Assembly (NCBI GenBank): GCA_025464005.1
Contig: JAODBO010000145.1
Location: 1 to 64,000, forward strand
Origin: Acidimicrobiaceae bacterium
GTDB taxonomy: Bacteria > Actinomycetota > Acidimicrobiia > Acidimicrobiales > Bog-793
Direction of reading: 5' to 3'
DNA: 64,000 nucleotides
Part shown: piece after piece, positions 35,916-47,330 of the stretch
Numbering within the stretch: the first letter of the stretch is position 1
Layout: every line of letters begins with the position of its first letter
Translations under genes and position numbers: made by a program
Notes under the pieces: generated by a model
Seen by the model: the letters and a program-made list of their open reading frames with translations, nothing else
What the model was told of the DNA's origin: nothing
Databases searched by the model: none

Positions 35916-37484
35916 TCAGATCGCGCTCACCTGGTGAACGTCCAAGATCCCGGGCTTGGCAGCCAGGGAAGCGAGCACGTCGGGCGCGAGAAGCCGGTCC
36001 ACCGAGAGCACCATCAGCGCAGTGCCGGCACCGGCGGTCTGGCCTACGGACATGTGCGCGATGCTGAGCTCGGCGTCGCCGAGGATAGTGCCGACGACTC
36101 CGATCATCCCGGGACGGTCGTCGTTGCGCACAACGAGCATGTGCGGCGCTGGCGGCACCTCGACCTGGTGGTCGTCCACCATGACGATGCGTGCGCTGCC
36201 GTCGCCCCCAGTGAGGGTCCCCGCGACGCTGTGGGCGCTCGATCGCACGGTCACGAGGCTGACGCGGTCGTGGGTCGTCGCGGTCTGGGAGACCCGTAGC
36301 GTCAGACCTCGCTCCTCCGCGATCCTCGGGGCGTTCACGTACGTGACGGGCTCCTCGGTGCCGACGGCGAACAGCCCCTTGAGAACCGACAGGGTGAGGA
36401 TCCCGACGTCCTCGCCGGCAAGGGCACCTTGGTACTCGACCTCGACCTGGTCGGGCAGGTTGTCCGAGAGCGCCGACAGGAAGGCACCAAGCTGCTCGGC
36501 GATCGAGAGGTAGGGTCGCACCGCCTCGGAAGCCGCACGTGCCGAGACGTTCACCGCATAGGGGACGAAGTCTCCGTTGAGGGCGAGCACGATCTGCTCG
36601 GCGATCTGCTCGCCGGCCTTGTCCTGGGCCTCTCCGGTGCTCGCCCCGAGATGCGGGGTGACGACGACGCTCGGCAAGTCGAACAGCGGCGACTCCGTCG
36701 TCGGCTCGGCCGCGAAGACGTCGAGCGCGGCGCCGCCGACGTGCCCGGAGCTGATCGCGTCGGCGAGAGCCTGCTCGTCGACGATCCCGCCGCGCGCGGC
36801 GTTGACGATCCGCACCCCGGGCTTGGTGCGTGCAAGGAGCTCCTTGCCGAACAGCCCGGCGGTCTCTTTCGTCTTCGGGAGATGGATCGTGATGAAGTCG
36901 GCCGCGGCGACGAGCTCGTCCAGGGACAGCAGCTCGACACCCATCCGGCGCGCTCGATCGGGCGCTATGTACGGGTCGTAGGCGACGAGGCTCATCCCGA
37001 ACGCCAGCCCCCGCTGCGCGACGAGCGCGCCGATCCTGCCGAGACCGACGACCCCGAGCGTCTTGCCGTGCAGCTCGACGCCCTCCCACTTCGAGCGTTC
37101 CCAGCGGCCCGCCACGAGCGCTGCGTGGGCCTGGGGGATGTTGCGCGCCTGGGCCATCAGCAGAGCGAAGGCATGCTCGGCGGCGGAGAGGATGTTCGAC
37201 TCGGGAGCGTTCACCACCATCACGCCGAGACGCGTCGCTGCGGTGACGTCGACGTTGTCCAGCCCCACGCCGGCGCGCCCCACCACGGCAAGGTCTCGGC
37301 CCGCCCTCAGCACCTCGTCCGTCACGTTCGTCGCCGATCGGACAACGAGCGCGCGAGCGCCCTTCACGATCTCGAGCAGCGACTCCGGGGTCCAGTCCAG
37401 CTGCACGTCGACGTCGTGGCCCGCCGCCGCCATCGCGTCGAGGCCGCTCTGAGCGAGCTTCTCGGTGACGAGGATTCTTGCCAT
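35916..37484 (-). CDS. serA: D-3-phosphoglycerate dehydrogenase
   Basis: The first step of serine synthesis, NAD-linked oxidation of 3-phosphoglycerate. The long form has a substrate/NAD core (residues 1-315: GRAGVGLDNVDV, VVGLGRIGALVAQR, NAARGGIVDE, TPHLGASTGEAQDKAG). An intervening ASB domain follows, then a C-terminal ACT domain (HMLVVRNDDRPGMIGVVGTIL) that senses serine in relatives. 522 aa matches the mycobacterial type. It follows an aminotransferase gene by 104 bp and lies close to serC. Confidence 0.94.
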   Translation of the reverse strand: MARILVTEKLAQSGLDAMAAAGHDVDVQLDWTPESLLEIVKGARALVVRSATNVTDEVLRAGRDLAVVGRAGVGLDNVDVTAATRLGVMVVNAPESNILSAAEHAFALLMAQARNIPQAHAALVAGRWERSKWEGVELHGKTLGVVGLGRIGALVAQRGLAFGMSLVAYDPYIAPDRARRMGVELLSLDELVAAADFITIHLPKTKETAGLFGKELLARTKPGVRIVNAARGGIVDEQALADAISSGHVGGAALDVFAAEPTTESPLFDLPSVVVTPHLGASTGEAQDKAGEQIAEQIVLALNGDFVPYAVNVSARAASEAVRPYLSIAEQLGAFLSALSDNLPDQVEVEYQGALAGEDVGILTLSVLKGLFAVGTEEPVTYVNAPRIAEERGLTLRVSQTATTHDRVSLVTVRSSAHSVAGTLTGGDGSARIVMVDDHQVEVPPAPHMLVVRNDDRPGMIGVVGTILGDAELSIAHMSVGQTAGAGTALMVLSVDRLLAPDVLASLAAKPGILDVHQVSAI

Positions 37485-37588
37485 GTCGGAGTCCGCTCTC
37501 TCGGGGTCGCGCTGTCGCTACCGCTGTGTGGCTGCTGCGGGTGGGGCTGCTGCGGTCTGGCCACCGATGTGTGGCCACTGCGCACCCC

Positions 37589-40053
<2,465 letters not shown>

Positions 40054-40090
40054 AGGATGCTCGGCTGGGCCGTACTGTAGGGATGAGCGG

Positions 40091-40615
40091 GTGAGTCCCG
40101 ACCCCATCGTCGGATTCTTCGTGGACGTGGATCGACCTTCCGACCAAGCGGTCGTCCACGGCTCCTTCGCGGTAGCGCTCGACTTGTCGGTTCTCCCGAG
40201 CGAGATCTTCTCCGCCTACTCGGAGTTGGCACTTCGCCAGCGGTGGTTTCGCCTTCCCGGCGATTCCGGCACGAGGGAGCACGAGCTGGACTTTCGCATC
40301 GGAGGGGGCGAGCTCACCAGCGCGACATTCGCCCCAGCAGGCATCAGCGAGCACCTCGTCTACCGTTCGCGCTTCCTCGACATCGTTCCCGACGAGCGCA
40401 TCGTCCTCGTCTACGAGTTCCTCCTCGACGACCGTCGCCGCTGGGTGTCGCTCGTGACGCTCGAGCTCGCTGTTAGCGTCGCTGGCACGCGCCTGAGCCA
40501 CACCGAGCAGTTCGCGTTCCTCGAGCCGAGTGGAGATGGCGAGAGCGACATCGCGCACCTGAAAGGCGGTACCCGGCGACAGCTCAATGGGCTGGCTGCC
40601 GTCGTCAAGCGGTAA
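40091..40615 (+). CDS. SRPBCC-fold (AHSA1-like) protein
   Basis: A 174-aa protein with the activator-of-Hsp90-ATPase-homologue/START-like pattern. GSFAVALDLSVLPSEIFSAYSELALRQRWF is the first helix-grip element. FRIGGGELTSATF, then YRSRFLDIVPDERIVLVYEF, follow, ending with HTEQFAFLE. These proteins bind hydrophobic ligands, and members often lie next to ArsR regulators, but none is seen here. The GTG start follows serC by 37 bp, so it may be co-transcribed. Ligand unknown. Confidence 0.78.
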   Translation: MSPDPIVGFFVDVDRPSDQAVVHGSFAVALDLSVLPSEIFSAYSELALRQRWFRLPGDSGTREHELDFRIGGGELTSATFAPAGISEHLVYRSRFLDIVPDERIVLVYEFLLDDRRRWVSLVTLELAVSVAGTRLSHTEQFAFLEPSGDGESDIAHLKGGTRRQLNGLAAVVKR

Positions 40616-40672
40616 CGTGCCGTTGGCATGGGCTAACAACGCCGCCGACCACCCGAGCTATCAGCGCTCGGT

Positions 40673-42145
40673 CTATGTCGACGTAAGCCGCGCCTCTGCG
40701 GCTCGCCATGCCCCGGCGCGGCCTGGCTGTGGACGGTAGACCGGGAAGTGGTCGCGTGCCCGGACTGTCGCCCTCATGTCTGCGAGGTCGCCGGAGATGG
40801 CCTTGACGGCGCGCGCCTGCACGAGGACGTTGCCGAGCGCGGCCGCCTCGACTGGCCCTGCGACCACGGGCAAGCCGCATGCGTCTGCGGTGAGCTGGCA
40901 CAGGAGCTCGTTCTGAGCTCCCCCGCCCACGATGTGGACGGTGTCCACATCGCGGCCGGTGAGCAATTGCGCGAGCTCGATCGTGCGCCGGTACGCGAGC
41001 GCCAGGCTGTCGAGGATCGTGCGCGTCACCGCTGCTGGGGTCTCGGGCACGCGCTCGCCGTGCGCCTGACAGGCCGCGGCGATCCGGGCGGGAATATCGC
41101 CTGGGGCAAGGTAGGCGGGATCGTCGGGGTCGACGACATAGGCGAGCTCGGGAAGCGCCGCGGCATCGCGCACGAGCGCATCGACCTCGATGCGCAGCCC
41201 GGACCGCTCCCAGGCACGTATCGACTCCTGGAGGAGCCAAAGGCCCATGACGTTGCGCAGGTAGCGCGTCGTGCCGTCGACACCGCGCTCGTTGGTGAAG
41301 TTCGCCTTCCGGCTCGCCTCGCCGAGCACCGGTGACGCGAGCTCGAGCCCGACGAGCGACCAGGTGCCACACGAAATGTACGCGAAGCGACCATTCGCTG
41401 CTGGAACGCCGGCGACGGCGGAAGCGGTGTCGTGGGAGGCGACCGCGGTGACGGGCACCCGCGCTTCGAGGCCGATCTCCTCCAACACCCCCGGGAGCAG
41501 CTCACCCGCGCTGTCGCCGGGGCGGCGCAAGGGCGGAAACATCCCGGTGTCGATGCCGAGCGGGCCGGCGATGTCGACGTCCCACTCGAGCGCTGCGGCG
41601 CTGAGCAGCTGGGTCGTGGAGGCGTTGGTCTCCTCGGTCCCGGCGAGCCCCGTGAGCCAGTAGTTGATCAGGTCTGGGACGAGCAGGACCTCCGAGGCCT
41701 CCTCGAGCTGAGGCGAGCCGGTCGCCGCGACGAGCTGGAAGAGCGTGTTGAAGCGCTGGAGCTGGATCCCCGTGCGAGCGTAGAGCTCGGCCGCCGGAAC
41801 CTTCTCGAGGACCGCCTCGACGACACCTTCGGTGCGCCGGTCTCGGTGATGGACCGGGTTCCCGAGCAGCGCGCCGGTCCGATCGATCAGCCCGAAGTCG
41901 ACGCCCCAGGAGTCGATGCCGATCGAGTCCGGAGCGCCCGCGACGCGCGCGCCTTCGCGAAGGCCTTCGAGGATGCCACGGTAGAGCGCGAGAACGTCCC
42001 AGTAGAGCGTGCCGCCGACGGTGACGCCGCCGTTCGCGAACCGGTGGAGCTCGCTCAGGCCGAGGCGCTCACCGTCGACGGTGCCGAGAAATACCCGTCC
42101 GCTCGAGGCGCCGAGGTCGACGGCGACGACGCGAGTCGTGCTCAC
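40673..42145 (-). CDS. rhaB: L-rhamnulokinase
   Basis: An FGGY-family kinase phosphorylating L-rhamnulose at O-1. The phosphate-binding VAVDLGASSGRVFLG starts the chain; HRFANGGVTVGGTLYWDVLALYRGIL and SIGIDSWGVDFGLID are RhaB-like, and NPVHHRDRRTEGV follows. The C-terminal half has FAYISCGTWSLVGLEL and VHIVGGGAQNELLCQLTADACGLPV. 490 aa is normal. It is the last gene of the rhamnose operon and its ATG overlaps the stop of the preceding isomerase-family gene (ATGA). Confidence 0.93.
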   Translation of the reverse strand: MSTTRVVAVDLGASSGRVFLGTVDGERLGLSELHRFANGGVTVGGTLYWDVLALYRGILEGLREGARVAGAPDSIGIDSWGVDFGLIDRTGALLGNPVHHRDRRTEGVVEAVLEKVPAAELYARTGIQLQRFNTLFQLVAATGSPQLEEASEVLLVPDLINYWLTGLAGTEETNASTTQLLSAAALEWDVDIAGPLGIDTGMFPPLRRPGDSAGELLPGVLEEIGLEARVPVTAVASHDTASAVAGVPAANGRFAYISCGTWSLVGLELASPVLGEASRKANFTNERGVDGTTRYLRNVMGLWLLQESIRAWERSGLRIEVDALVRDAAALPELAYVVDPDDPAYLAPGDIPARIAAACQAHGERVPETPAAVTRTILDSLALAYRRTIELAQLLTGRDVDTVHIVGGGAQNELLCQLTADACGLPVVAGPVEAAALGNVLVQARAVKAISGDLADMRATVRARDHFPVYRPQPGRAGAWRAAEARLTST

Positions 42146-43632
42146 CGACGGTTACGGGTCGATCCAGGTTGGGTCGATGCAGGTTGCACCGTGACGAGGT
42201 CGACGCCGAGCAGCTCGGCCGTTACGGCGAGCTCGTCGCGGCGGTGCCCGGTGCCGAGCGCCCAGTGGTGGGCTACCCGGCTCGCCGACCACTCGTCGCA
42301 CCACTGACCGGGATCGCAGCCGAAGTCGACCCGCGAGGTCGTGTTGCCGATGGCGAGGAGGGGGCCGCCGACGACCTCGCCCTCCGAGACGACGAAGCGG
42401 AGGCTCCCGTCGCGCATCTGGGTGAGCCCGAAGGCCGTGACCGGGCCGTGGCGGACGTCGAACTCGACCGAGACGCCGTAGCCGCGCTTGCCGTGGTAGA
42501 CGCCGAGTCCACGAAGCAGCGGGCGCCCGTCGCTGATCTCGAGGTGCGCCGGGCCGTCGTGGCCCATCTCGACGACGTCGTCGGTGAAGTTGAGCGCCTG
42601 CATCTCGGTGAACGAGCCGCCGCCGCCGAGGCGGTCCATGATGAGCATGGCGAGCGACGTCCTCACTTCGTACTCGCCGACGCAGGGGATGTGTGCGGCG
42701 GTCAGCAGCGATGCGCCGAGGATCATTCCGGCCCCGAGGCGCTCGTGCGTCTCGCCTTCGAGGCCGCGGTGGTAGTACGCGAGCGAGTCGAGCGAGAAGT
42801 CGGTGACGAGACGGTCGAGACCGACCGCGACCCGTGCCGCCCACTCGAGGTCGTCGGGCACGACGGAGTCGTCGATGTCGAACACGGCCCGGGTCTGCTC
42901 CAGCTTCGCGGCGATCTCGGCCTCGCTCGCGGCGGCGACGCGCACGCGCAGGTCGTCGAACTCGACGATCTCGACGTGACCGCCGAGATGCGCGGCAAGC
43001 AGCGTCGGGTCAGTCGACACGTCGTACATCCCCGGGTAGAGGTGGCCCATGATCCCGAAGCGCCCAGTGCGCATCGTCGCCCGGATGCCAGCGCCCCGGA
43101 TCCAGCGGCCGATGCGGTCCCAGGCCCGCTCGTCGCGGAGATAGCCCGACACCGAGCGGAACCCGATGCCGCACCGTTCGAAGGTGTTCGCCATCTCCGG
43201 CAGCGGGCAGCAGCCGCAGTAGGCGAGCCACTCACCGGTGCCGAAGGTCGCGTGGTCCATCGACTCGCTCGGCTGGAGGTTGATGAAGAGGACCTCCGCT
43301 CCCGTGCGCAGGGCGATCGGGACGACCATCGTCGCCGTCATGTACGTCGTGAGGAACATCACGATGAGGTCACAGCCTGCGACGCGCAGTGCCTCGGCGG
43401 CAGCGGCGGCCTCGGTCGCGTCGGAGATGAAGCCGACGTCGACGACGTCCGCGTCGAAGGTCGAGATCCGGCTCGAGACGAAAGCGGCCGAGCGTTCGAG
43501 CTCGGGCAACAAGTTCGGGAACTGCGGCCAGTACGCGCCGAGGCCCCCGGCGACGAGGCCGACGACCGGGCGCCGCACGCGCCCCGTCGGCCCGAGACCT
43601 CGTGCCGCCTCGAGCTCGCTCGCCGCGCTCAT
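42142..43632 (-). CDS. L-fucose/L-arabinose isomerase-family protein in the rhamnose operon
   Basis: A 496-aa member of the FucI/AraA-like sugar isomerase superfamily. VVGLVAGGLGAYWPQFPNLLPELER is the N-terminal Rossmann-like part. LIVMFLTTYMTATMVVPIA follows, with metal-site candidates in SLAYYHRGLEG and in CVGEYEVRTSLAMLIMDRLGGGGSFTEMQALNF. The C-terminal domain has GHDGPAHLEISDGRPLLRGLGVYHGKRG. It sits between the aldolase/dehydrogenase and kinase genes with 4-nt overlaps on both sides, so it is fully part of the operon. RhaI already supplies rhamnose isomerase activity, so its substrate is open: L-fucose, another 6-deoxy sugar or an aldose partner are options. The 891-aa track ORF upstream of ATG 43632 is a shadow. 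Confidence 0.82.
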   Translation of the reverse strand: MSAASELEAARGLGPTGRVRRPVVGLVAGGLGAYWPQFPNLLPELERSAAFVSSRISTFDADVVDVGFISDATEAAAAAEALRVAGCDLIVMFLTTYMTATMVVPIALRTGAEVLFINLQPSESMDHATFGTGEWLAYCGCCPLPEMANTFERCGIGFRSVSGYLRDERAWDRIGRWIRGAGIRATMRTGRFGIMGHLYPGMYDVSTDPTLLAAHLGGHVEIVEFDDLRVRVAAASEAEIAAKLEQTRAVFDIDDSVVPDDLEWAARVAVGLDRLVTDFSLDSLAYYHRGLEGETHERLGAGMILGASLLTAAHIPCVGEYEVRTSLAMLIMDRLGGGGSFTEMQALNFTDDVVEMGHDGPAHLEISDGRPLLRGLGVYHGKRGYGVSVEFDVRHGPVTAFGLTQMRDGSLRFVVSEGEVVGGPLLAIGNTTSRVDFGCDPGQWCDEWSASRVAHHWALGTGHRRDELAVTAELLGVDLVTVQPASTQPGSTRNRR

Positions 43633-45683
43633 CGAAGGAATGCCGCCGCGACGCCGGCGTCGACCGGGACGTGCAGGCCCGTCGTGTGCGAGAGCTCGGA
43701 GCTCGCCAGCACGAACACCGCGTTCGCGACGTGCTCGGGAAGCACCTCTCGCTTGAGCAACGTCCGCTGGGCGTAGTACTCGCCGAGCTTCTCTTCCTCG
43801 ACCCCGTAGACCGCGGCCCGCTGGGCTCCCCAGCCGGCGGCGAAGATGCCGGAGCCGCGCACCACGCCGTCGGGGTTCACGCCGTTCACCTTGATCCCGA
43901 ACGCTCCGAGCTCGGCGGCGAGGAGGCGGACCTGGTGGGCCTGGTCGGCTTTCGTCGCGCCGTAGGCGACGTTGTTGGGCCCGGCGAAGACGGAGTTCTT
44001 CGAGACGATGTAGACGATGTCGCCTCCGAGGCCCTGGTCGATCATCACCCGGGCCGTCTCGCGCGAGACGAGGAACGAGCCCTTTGCCATCACGGCGTGC
44101 TGGAGGTCCCAGACCTCGGCCGTCGTCTCGAGGAGGCTCTTCGAGATCGAGAGCCCGGCGTTGTTCACGACGAGGTCGATGCCGCCGAAGGCGAGGACCG
44201 CGGCACGCACCGCTGCCGCGATCTCGGCTTCGGAGGTGACGTCCGCTGCGAGAGCGACCGCGACGTCGGAGCCGCCGAGCTCGCCGGCGACCGAGGTGGC
44301 GTGTTCGGCGTTCAGGTCGACGACGACGACACAGGCGCCCTCCTTCGCGAGGCGTCGAGCGGTGGCGGCGCCGATCCCCGAGCCGCCGCCGGTGACGAGA
44401 GCGATGCGGGTGGCCAGCAGCTTCGGCGCGGGCATGCGCCGGAGCTTCTGCTCCTCGAGCTCCCAGTACTCGATGCGGAACTTCTCGGACTCGTCGATCG
44501 GCCGGTAGCTCGAGACGGACTCGGCGCCGTGCATGACGTTGATCGCGTTCACGTAGAACTCTCCGGCGACGCGGGCCGTCTGCTTGTCCTTGCCGAAGCT
44601 GAACATGCCGACGCCCGGAACGAGCACGATCGCCGGGTCCGCCCCCCGCATCGGCGGCGAGTCGGGGGTGGCATAGCGCTCGTAGTAGCTGCGGTACTCG
44701 TCCCGGTAGGCCGAGTGCAGCTCGCGGATGTTCGCGACGAGCTCCTGGAGCGGGACCTCCGCGTCGAGCTCGACCACGAGTGGTCGCACCTTGGTCCTGA
44801 GAAAGTGGTCGGGGCACGACGTGCCCCGCCGAGCAAGCTCCCCGAGGCGCTCCCGGGAACAGAAGTCGAGGACGACCTCGCTGTCGGTGTAGTGGCCGAC
44901 CTGGCGGGCGTCGCTGCTCGCCAGCCCGCGCAGTAGCGGGAAGATGGCGGCGGCGCGCTCGTGGCGGGCGTCCTCGGCGAGGGGCACGCGGCCAGGGTCG
45001 ACGCGACCGAACGGCTCGTGCTTGCCGTGTGCGTCGAGGTAGGCCTGGGCCGTGCTGATGATCTCGAGCGAGTTCGCCTCACAGGCCGCGCTCGACTCGC
45101 CCCACGCGGTCATGCCGTGGCCGCCGAGGATCGTGCCGATCGCGTCGGGGTTGTCGCGCTGCACCGCTGCGATGTCGAGGCCGAGCTGGAAGCCGGGCCG
45201 GCGCCAAGGGACCCACACGACTCGCTCGCCGAAGCACGCCTTCGTGAGCTGCTCGCCGTCGGCCGCGGTGGCAAAGGCGATCCCGGCGTCGGGGTGGAGG
45301 TGATCGACGTGCGGCGAGACGACGAGACCGTGCATGGCGGTGTCGATCGAGGGTGCCGCGCCTCCCCTGCCATGGAGGCAGAAGTCGAAGGCGGCGACCA
45401 TCTCGTCCTCGCGCTCCTCGCCCGGGTAGACGCCGACGAGAGCACGCAGGCGGTCGAGGCGAAGCACGGCGAGGCCGACCTCCTTCAGCGTGCCGAGGTC
45501 GCCGCCGGAACCCTTTACCCACATCAGCTCGGTGTTCTCACCGGTGACCGGATCCGGAGCGAGCGCCTTCACCGAGGTGTTCCCACCGGCGTAGTTGGTG
45601 TTGCGCGGATCGGCGCCGAGGCGGTTCGAGCGCTCGAGAAGCTCGGCGACGGGTCCGACAGTGCCAGAAGGGAGCGTCATCAC
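43629..45683 (-). CDS. rhaEW: Bifunctional rhamnulose-1-phosphate aldolase / lactaldehyde dehydrogenase (RhaEW type)
   Basis: A fusion of a class II aldolase (about 1-400) and a short-chain dehydrogenase (about 420-684). The aldolase part has RNTNYAGGNTSVKALAPDPVTG, MWVKGSGGDLGTL and metal-site histidines in SPHVDHLHPDAGIAFA. The SDR part has the NAD motif ALVTGGGSGIGAATARRLAKEG, the Asn in VVNNAGLSISKSLLETT, and Tyr-x3-Lys in VAYGATKADQ. Together they split rhamnulose-1-phosphate into DHAP and L-lactaldehyde and oxidise (or reduce) the latter. The layout matches the fused enzymes known from Bacillus and actinobacteria. It overlaps both neighbours by 4 nt. Confidence 0.92.
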   Translation of the reverse strand: MMTLPSGTVGPVAELLERSNRLGADPRNTNYAGGNTSVKALAPDPVTGENTELMWVKGSGGDLGTLKEVGLAVLRLDRLRALVGVYPGEEREDEMVAAFDFCLHGRGGAAPSIDTAMHGLVVSPHVDHLHPDAGIAFATAADGEQLTKACFGERVVWVPWRRPGFQLGLDIAAVQRDNPDAIGTILGGHGMTAWGESSAACEANSLEIISTAQAYLDAHGKHEPFGRVDPGRVPLAEDARHERAAAIFPLLRGLASSDARQVGHYTDSEVVLDFCSRERLGELARRGTSCPDHFLRTKVRPLVVELDAEVPLQELVANIRELHSAYRDEYRSYYERYATPDSPPMRGADPAIVLVPGVGMFSFGKDKQTARVAGEFYVNAINVMHGAESVSSYRPIDESEKFRIEYWELEEQKLRRMPAPKLLATRIALVTGGGSGIGAATARRLAKEGACVVVVDLNAEHATSVAGELGGSDVAVALAADVTSEAEIAAAVRAAVLAFGGIDLVVNNAGLSISKSLLETTAEVWDLQHAVMAKGSFLVSRETARVMIDQGLGGDIVYIVSKNSVFAGPNNVAYGATKADQAHQVRLLAAELGAFGIKVNGVNPDGVVRGSGIFAAGWGAQRAAVYGVEEEKLGEYYAQRTLLKREVLPEHVANAVFVLASSELSHTTGLHVPVDAGVAAAFLR

Positions 45684-46846
45684 GCGCCCCAGCCGGCCTG
45701 GGTCCCACCGACGCGCTCCGCGACGATTCGCTCGTGGTAGCCCGAGCGGCCATAGGCCGAGAGTGGGTCGGGATCGAGGCCCATCTCGGTGCGCACCTCA
45801 GCCAGGAGTGGACGGACGTCGGTGTTGTAGGCATCGATGAGGACCTCGTTCGCACCAAGCACGTCGCCTGCCGCCTGGGCGAGCGCGAGCGCCTCGCGAT
45901 CGACGAGGAGCGCCTTGGCCGTGGCTTCCTGGACGTGCATGACCGAGCGGATCTCGGCTCGGATCTTCGGCTCGATGTTGTGGCACTGGTCGAGCATGAA
46001 CGCGACGCCGGAGTCCGGCCCGAGCGCGCCCGCACCGACGATCTCGTTCATGATCCGGAAGAGCTGGAACGGGTCGGCAGCGCCGACCATGAGGTCGTCG
46101 TCGGCGTAGAAGCGGCTGTTGAAGTGGAAGCCGCCGAGGCGCGCGAGGCGGATGAGACCGGCCACGATGAACTCGATGTTCGTGCCCGGCGCGTGGTGAC
46201 CCGTGTCGACTAGGACCTTCGCCTGGTCGCCGAGCGCCAGGCAGTGGACGAGCGAGGTCCCCCAGTCCGGCACGTCCATCGTGTAGAAGGACGGCTCGAA
46301 GAACTTGTACTCGAGCAGCATCGTCATCTCCGACGGCATCGTCGCGTACGTCGCGGCGAGTGCCTCGGCGAGACGGTCCTGGCGGGCGCGGATGTCGTCC
46401 TGGCCGGGGTAGTTCGTCCCGTCGGCGAACCACAGGCTGAGCGCCTTGGAGCCGGTCGCTCCCGCGACCTCGACGCACTCGACGAGGTGTGCCGTCGCCT
46501 TGCGGCGGACCACCGGGTCGGGGTTGCAGACGCTGCCGAGGCGGTAGTCGTTCTCCTGGAAGACGTTCGGGTTGATCGCACCGATCTGGAGCCCGAGACC
46601 GGCCGCGTGCTTCGCGAGGTCCTCGTAGTCCTCGACGCGGTCCCAGGGGATATGCAGCGCGACCGAGGGGGCGACGCCGGTGAAGCGATGGACCTCGGCG
46701 GCATCCGCGATCTTCTCGTAGGGATTACGGGCCACGCCCTCCTGGGCGAAGACCTTGAATCGGGTTCCGGAGTTCCCGTAGGCCCAGGACGGCGTCTCGA
46801 TCCACTGCTGGCGGAGCGCCGCCTTCACGTCGATTCTGTCGATCAT
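45680..46846 (-). CDS. rhaI: L-rhamnose isomerase, RhaI type
   Basis: A TIM-barrel aldose-ketose isomerase converting L-rhamnose to L-rhamnulose. The start is QQWIETPSWAYGNSGTRFKVF, with HIPWDRVEDYEDLAKHAAGLGL. The metal-binding block contains LEYKFFEPSFYTMDVPDWG, VLVDTGHHAPGTNIEF and GFHFNSRFYADDDLMVGA. This is the Pseudomonas/actinobacterial RhaI form, not the E. coli RhaA form. 388 aa is typical. AAGGTGAG precedes the ATG by 6 nt. It lies between rhaM (70-nt gap) and rhaEW (4-nt overlap). Confidence 0.93.
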   Translation of the reverse strand: MIDRIDVKAALRQQWIETPSWAYGNSGTRFKVFAQEGVARNPYEKIADAAEVHRFTGVAPSVALHIPWDRVEDYEDLAKHAAGLGLQIGAINPNVFQENDYRLGSVCNPDPVVRRKATAHLVECVEVAGATGSKALSLWFADGTNYPGQDDIRARQDRLAEALAATYATMPSEMTMLLEYKFFEPSFYTMDVPDWGTSLVHCLALGDQAKVLVDTGHHAPGTNIEFIVAGLIRLARLGGFHFNSRFYADDDLMVGAADPFQLFRIMNEIVGAGALGPDSGVAFMLDQCHNIEPKIRAEIRSVMHVQEATAKALLVDREALALAQAAGDVLGANEVLIDAYNTDVRPLLAEVRTEMGLDPDPLSAYGRSGYHERIVAERVGGTQAGWGA

Positions 46847-46916
46847 TCTCGTCTCACCTTCACTAACCGGTCGGGTTCAGGGGTTCCAGCTCGGCATTGC
46901 CGCGAGCCGGTGGGTT

Positions 46917-47240
46917 TCAGTCGAGGTGGAAGACCTCGGGTAGGGCTTGCATCGACTCGTCGGGGCCGGCACCGTCGAGCTCGACGAAGAACTCCGCCAT
47001 CTCGGACTGCCAACGGGCATTCACCTTCGTCGCGGCCATCGCAGCCTGTGCGGCCACAAAGTCCTCGCATTCGAGGTAGCCGATGAGCGAACCGTTGTTG
47101 GCGAGAAAGAGCGAGTAGTTGTGCCACCCGCTCGCCTCGAGTGCCTCGAGCATTTCGGGCCACACCTTATGGTGGCGGGCCACGTACTCCTCGAGGCGCT
47201 CGGGTCGCACGCTGAGCTGGAAGCAGATTCGCTGGGTCAT
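46917..47240 (-). CDS. rhaM: L-rhamnose mutarotase
   Basis: Interconverts alpha and beta anomers so the imported sugar can enter isomerisation. The dimeric ferredoxin-like fold begins RICFQLSVRPERLEEYVARHHKVWPEMLEAL, with the catalytic His in ARHHKVWPEM. GWHNYSLFLANNGSLIGYLECEDF and the closing ARWQSEMAEFF are family-specific. 107 aa is the usual size. It is the first gene after the intergenic hairpin behind rhaS. Confidence 0.92.
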   Translation of the reverse strand: MTQRICFQLSVRPERLEEYVARHHKVWPEMLEALEASGWHNYSLFLANNGSLIGYLECEDFVAAQAAMAATKVNARWQSEMAEFFVELDGAGPDESMQALPEVFHLD

Positions 47241-47275
47241 TTTGCGCTCACCTGGGAGATGCCGAGATGTGGTGC

Positions 47276-47311
47276 CGGGGACGGGGGCCGGCGTACCGGC
47301 CCCCGTCCCCG
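47276..47311 (-). terminator. Strong intergenic hairpin between rhaS and rhaM
   Basis: A 16-bp GC-rich stem (GGGGACGGGGGCCGG and complement, plus one outer pair) with loop CGTA lies 20 nt after the rhaS stop, inside the operon. No T-run follows. Stable hairpins at this point usually protect the 3' end of the binding-protein mRNA, or partly terminate transcription. Either raises the ratio of binding protein to downstream enzymes. Confidence 0.65.
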
Positions 47312-47330
47312 TACCGCTGGACGTACGGGT

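Noticed and set aside
42142-44817. 891-aa minus-strand ORF suggesting an N-terminal extension of the isomerase-family protein
   Set aside because: The extra 395 residues are an Arg-rich out-of-frame copy of the aldolase/dehydrogenase gene; the ATG at 43632 overlaps that gene's stop in the usual way.
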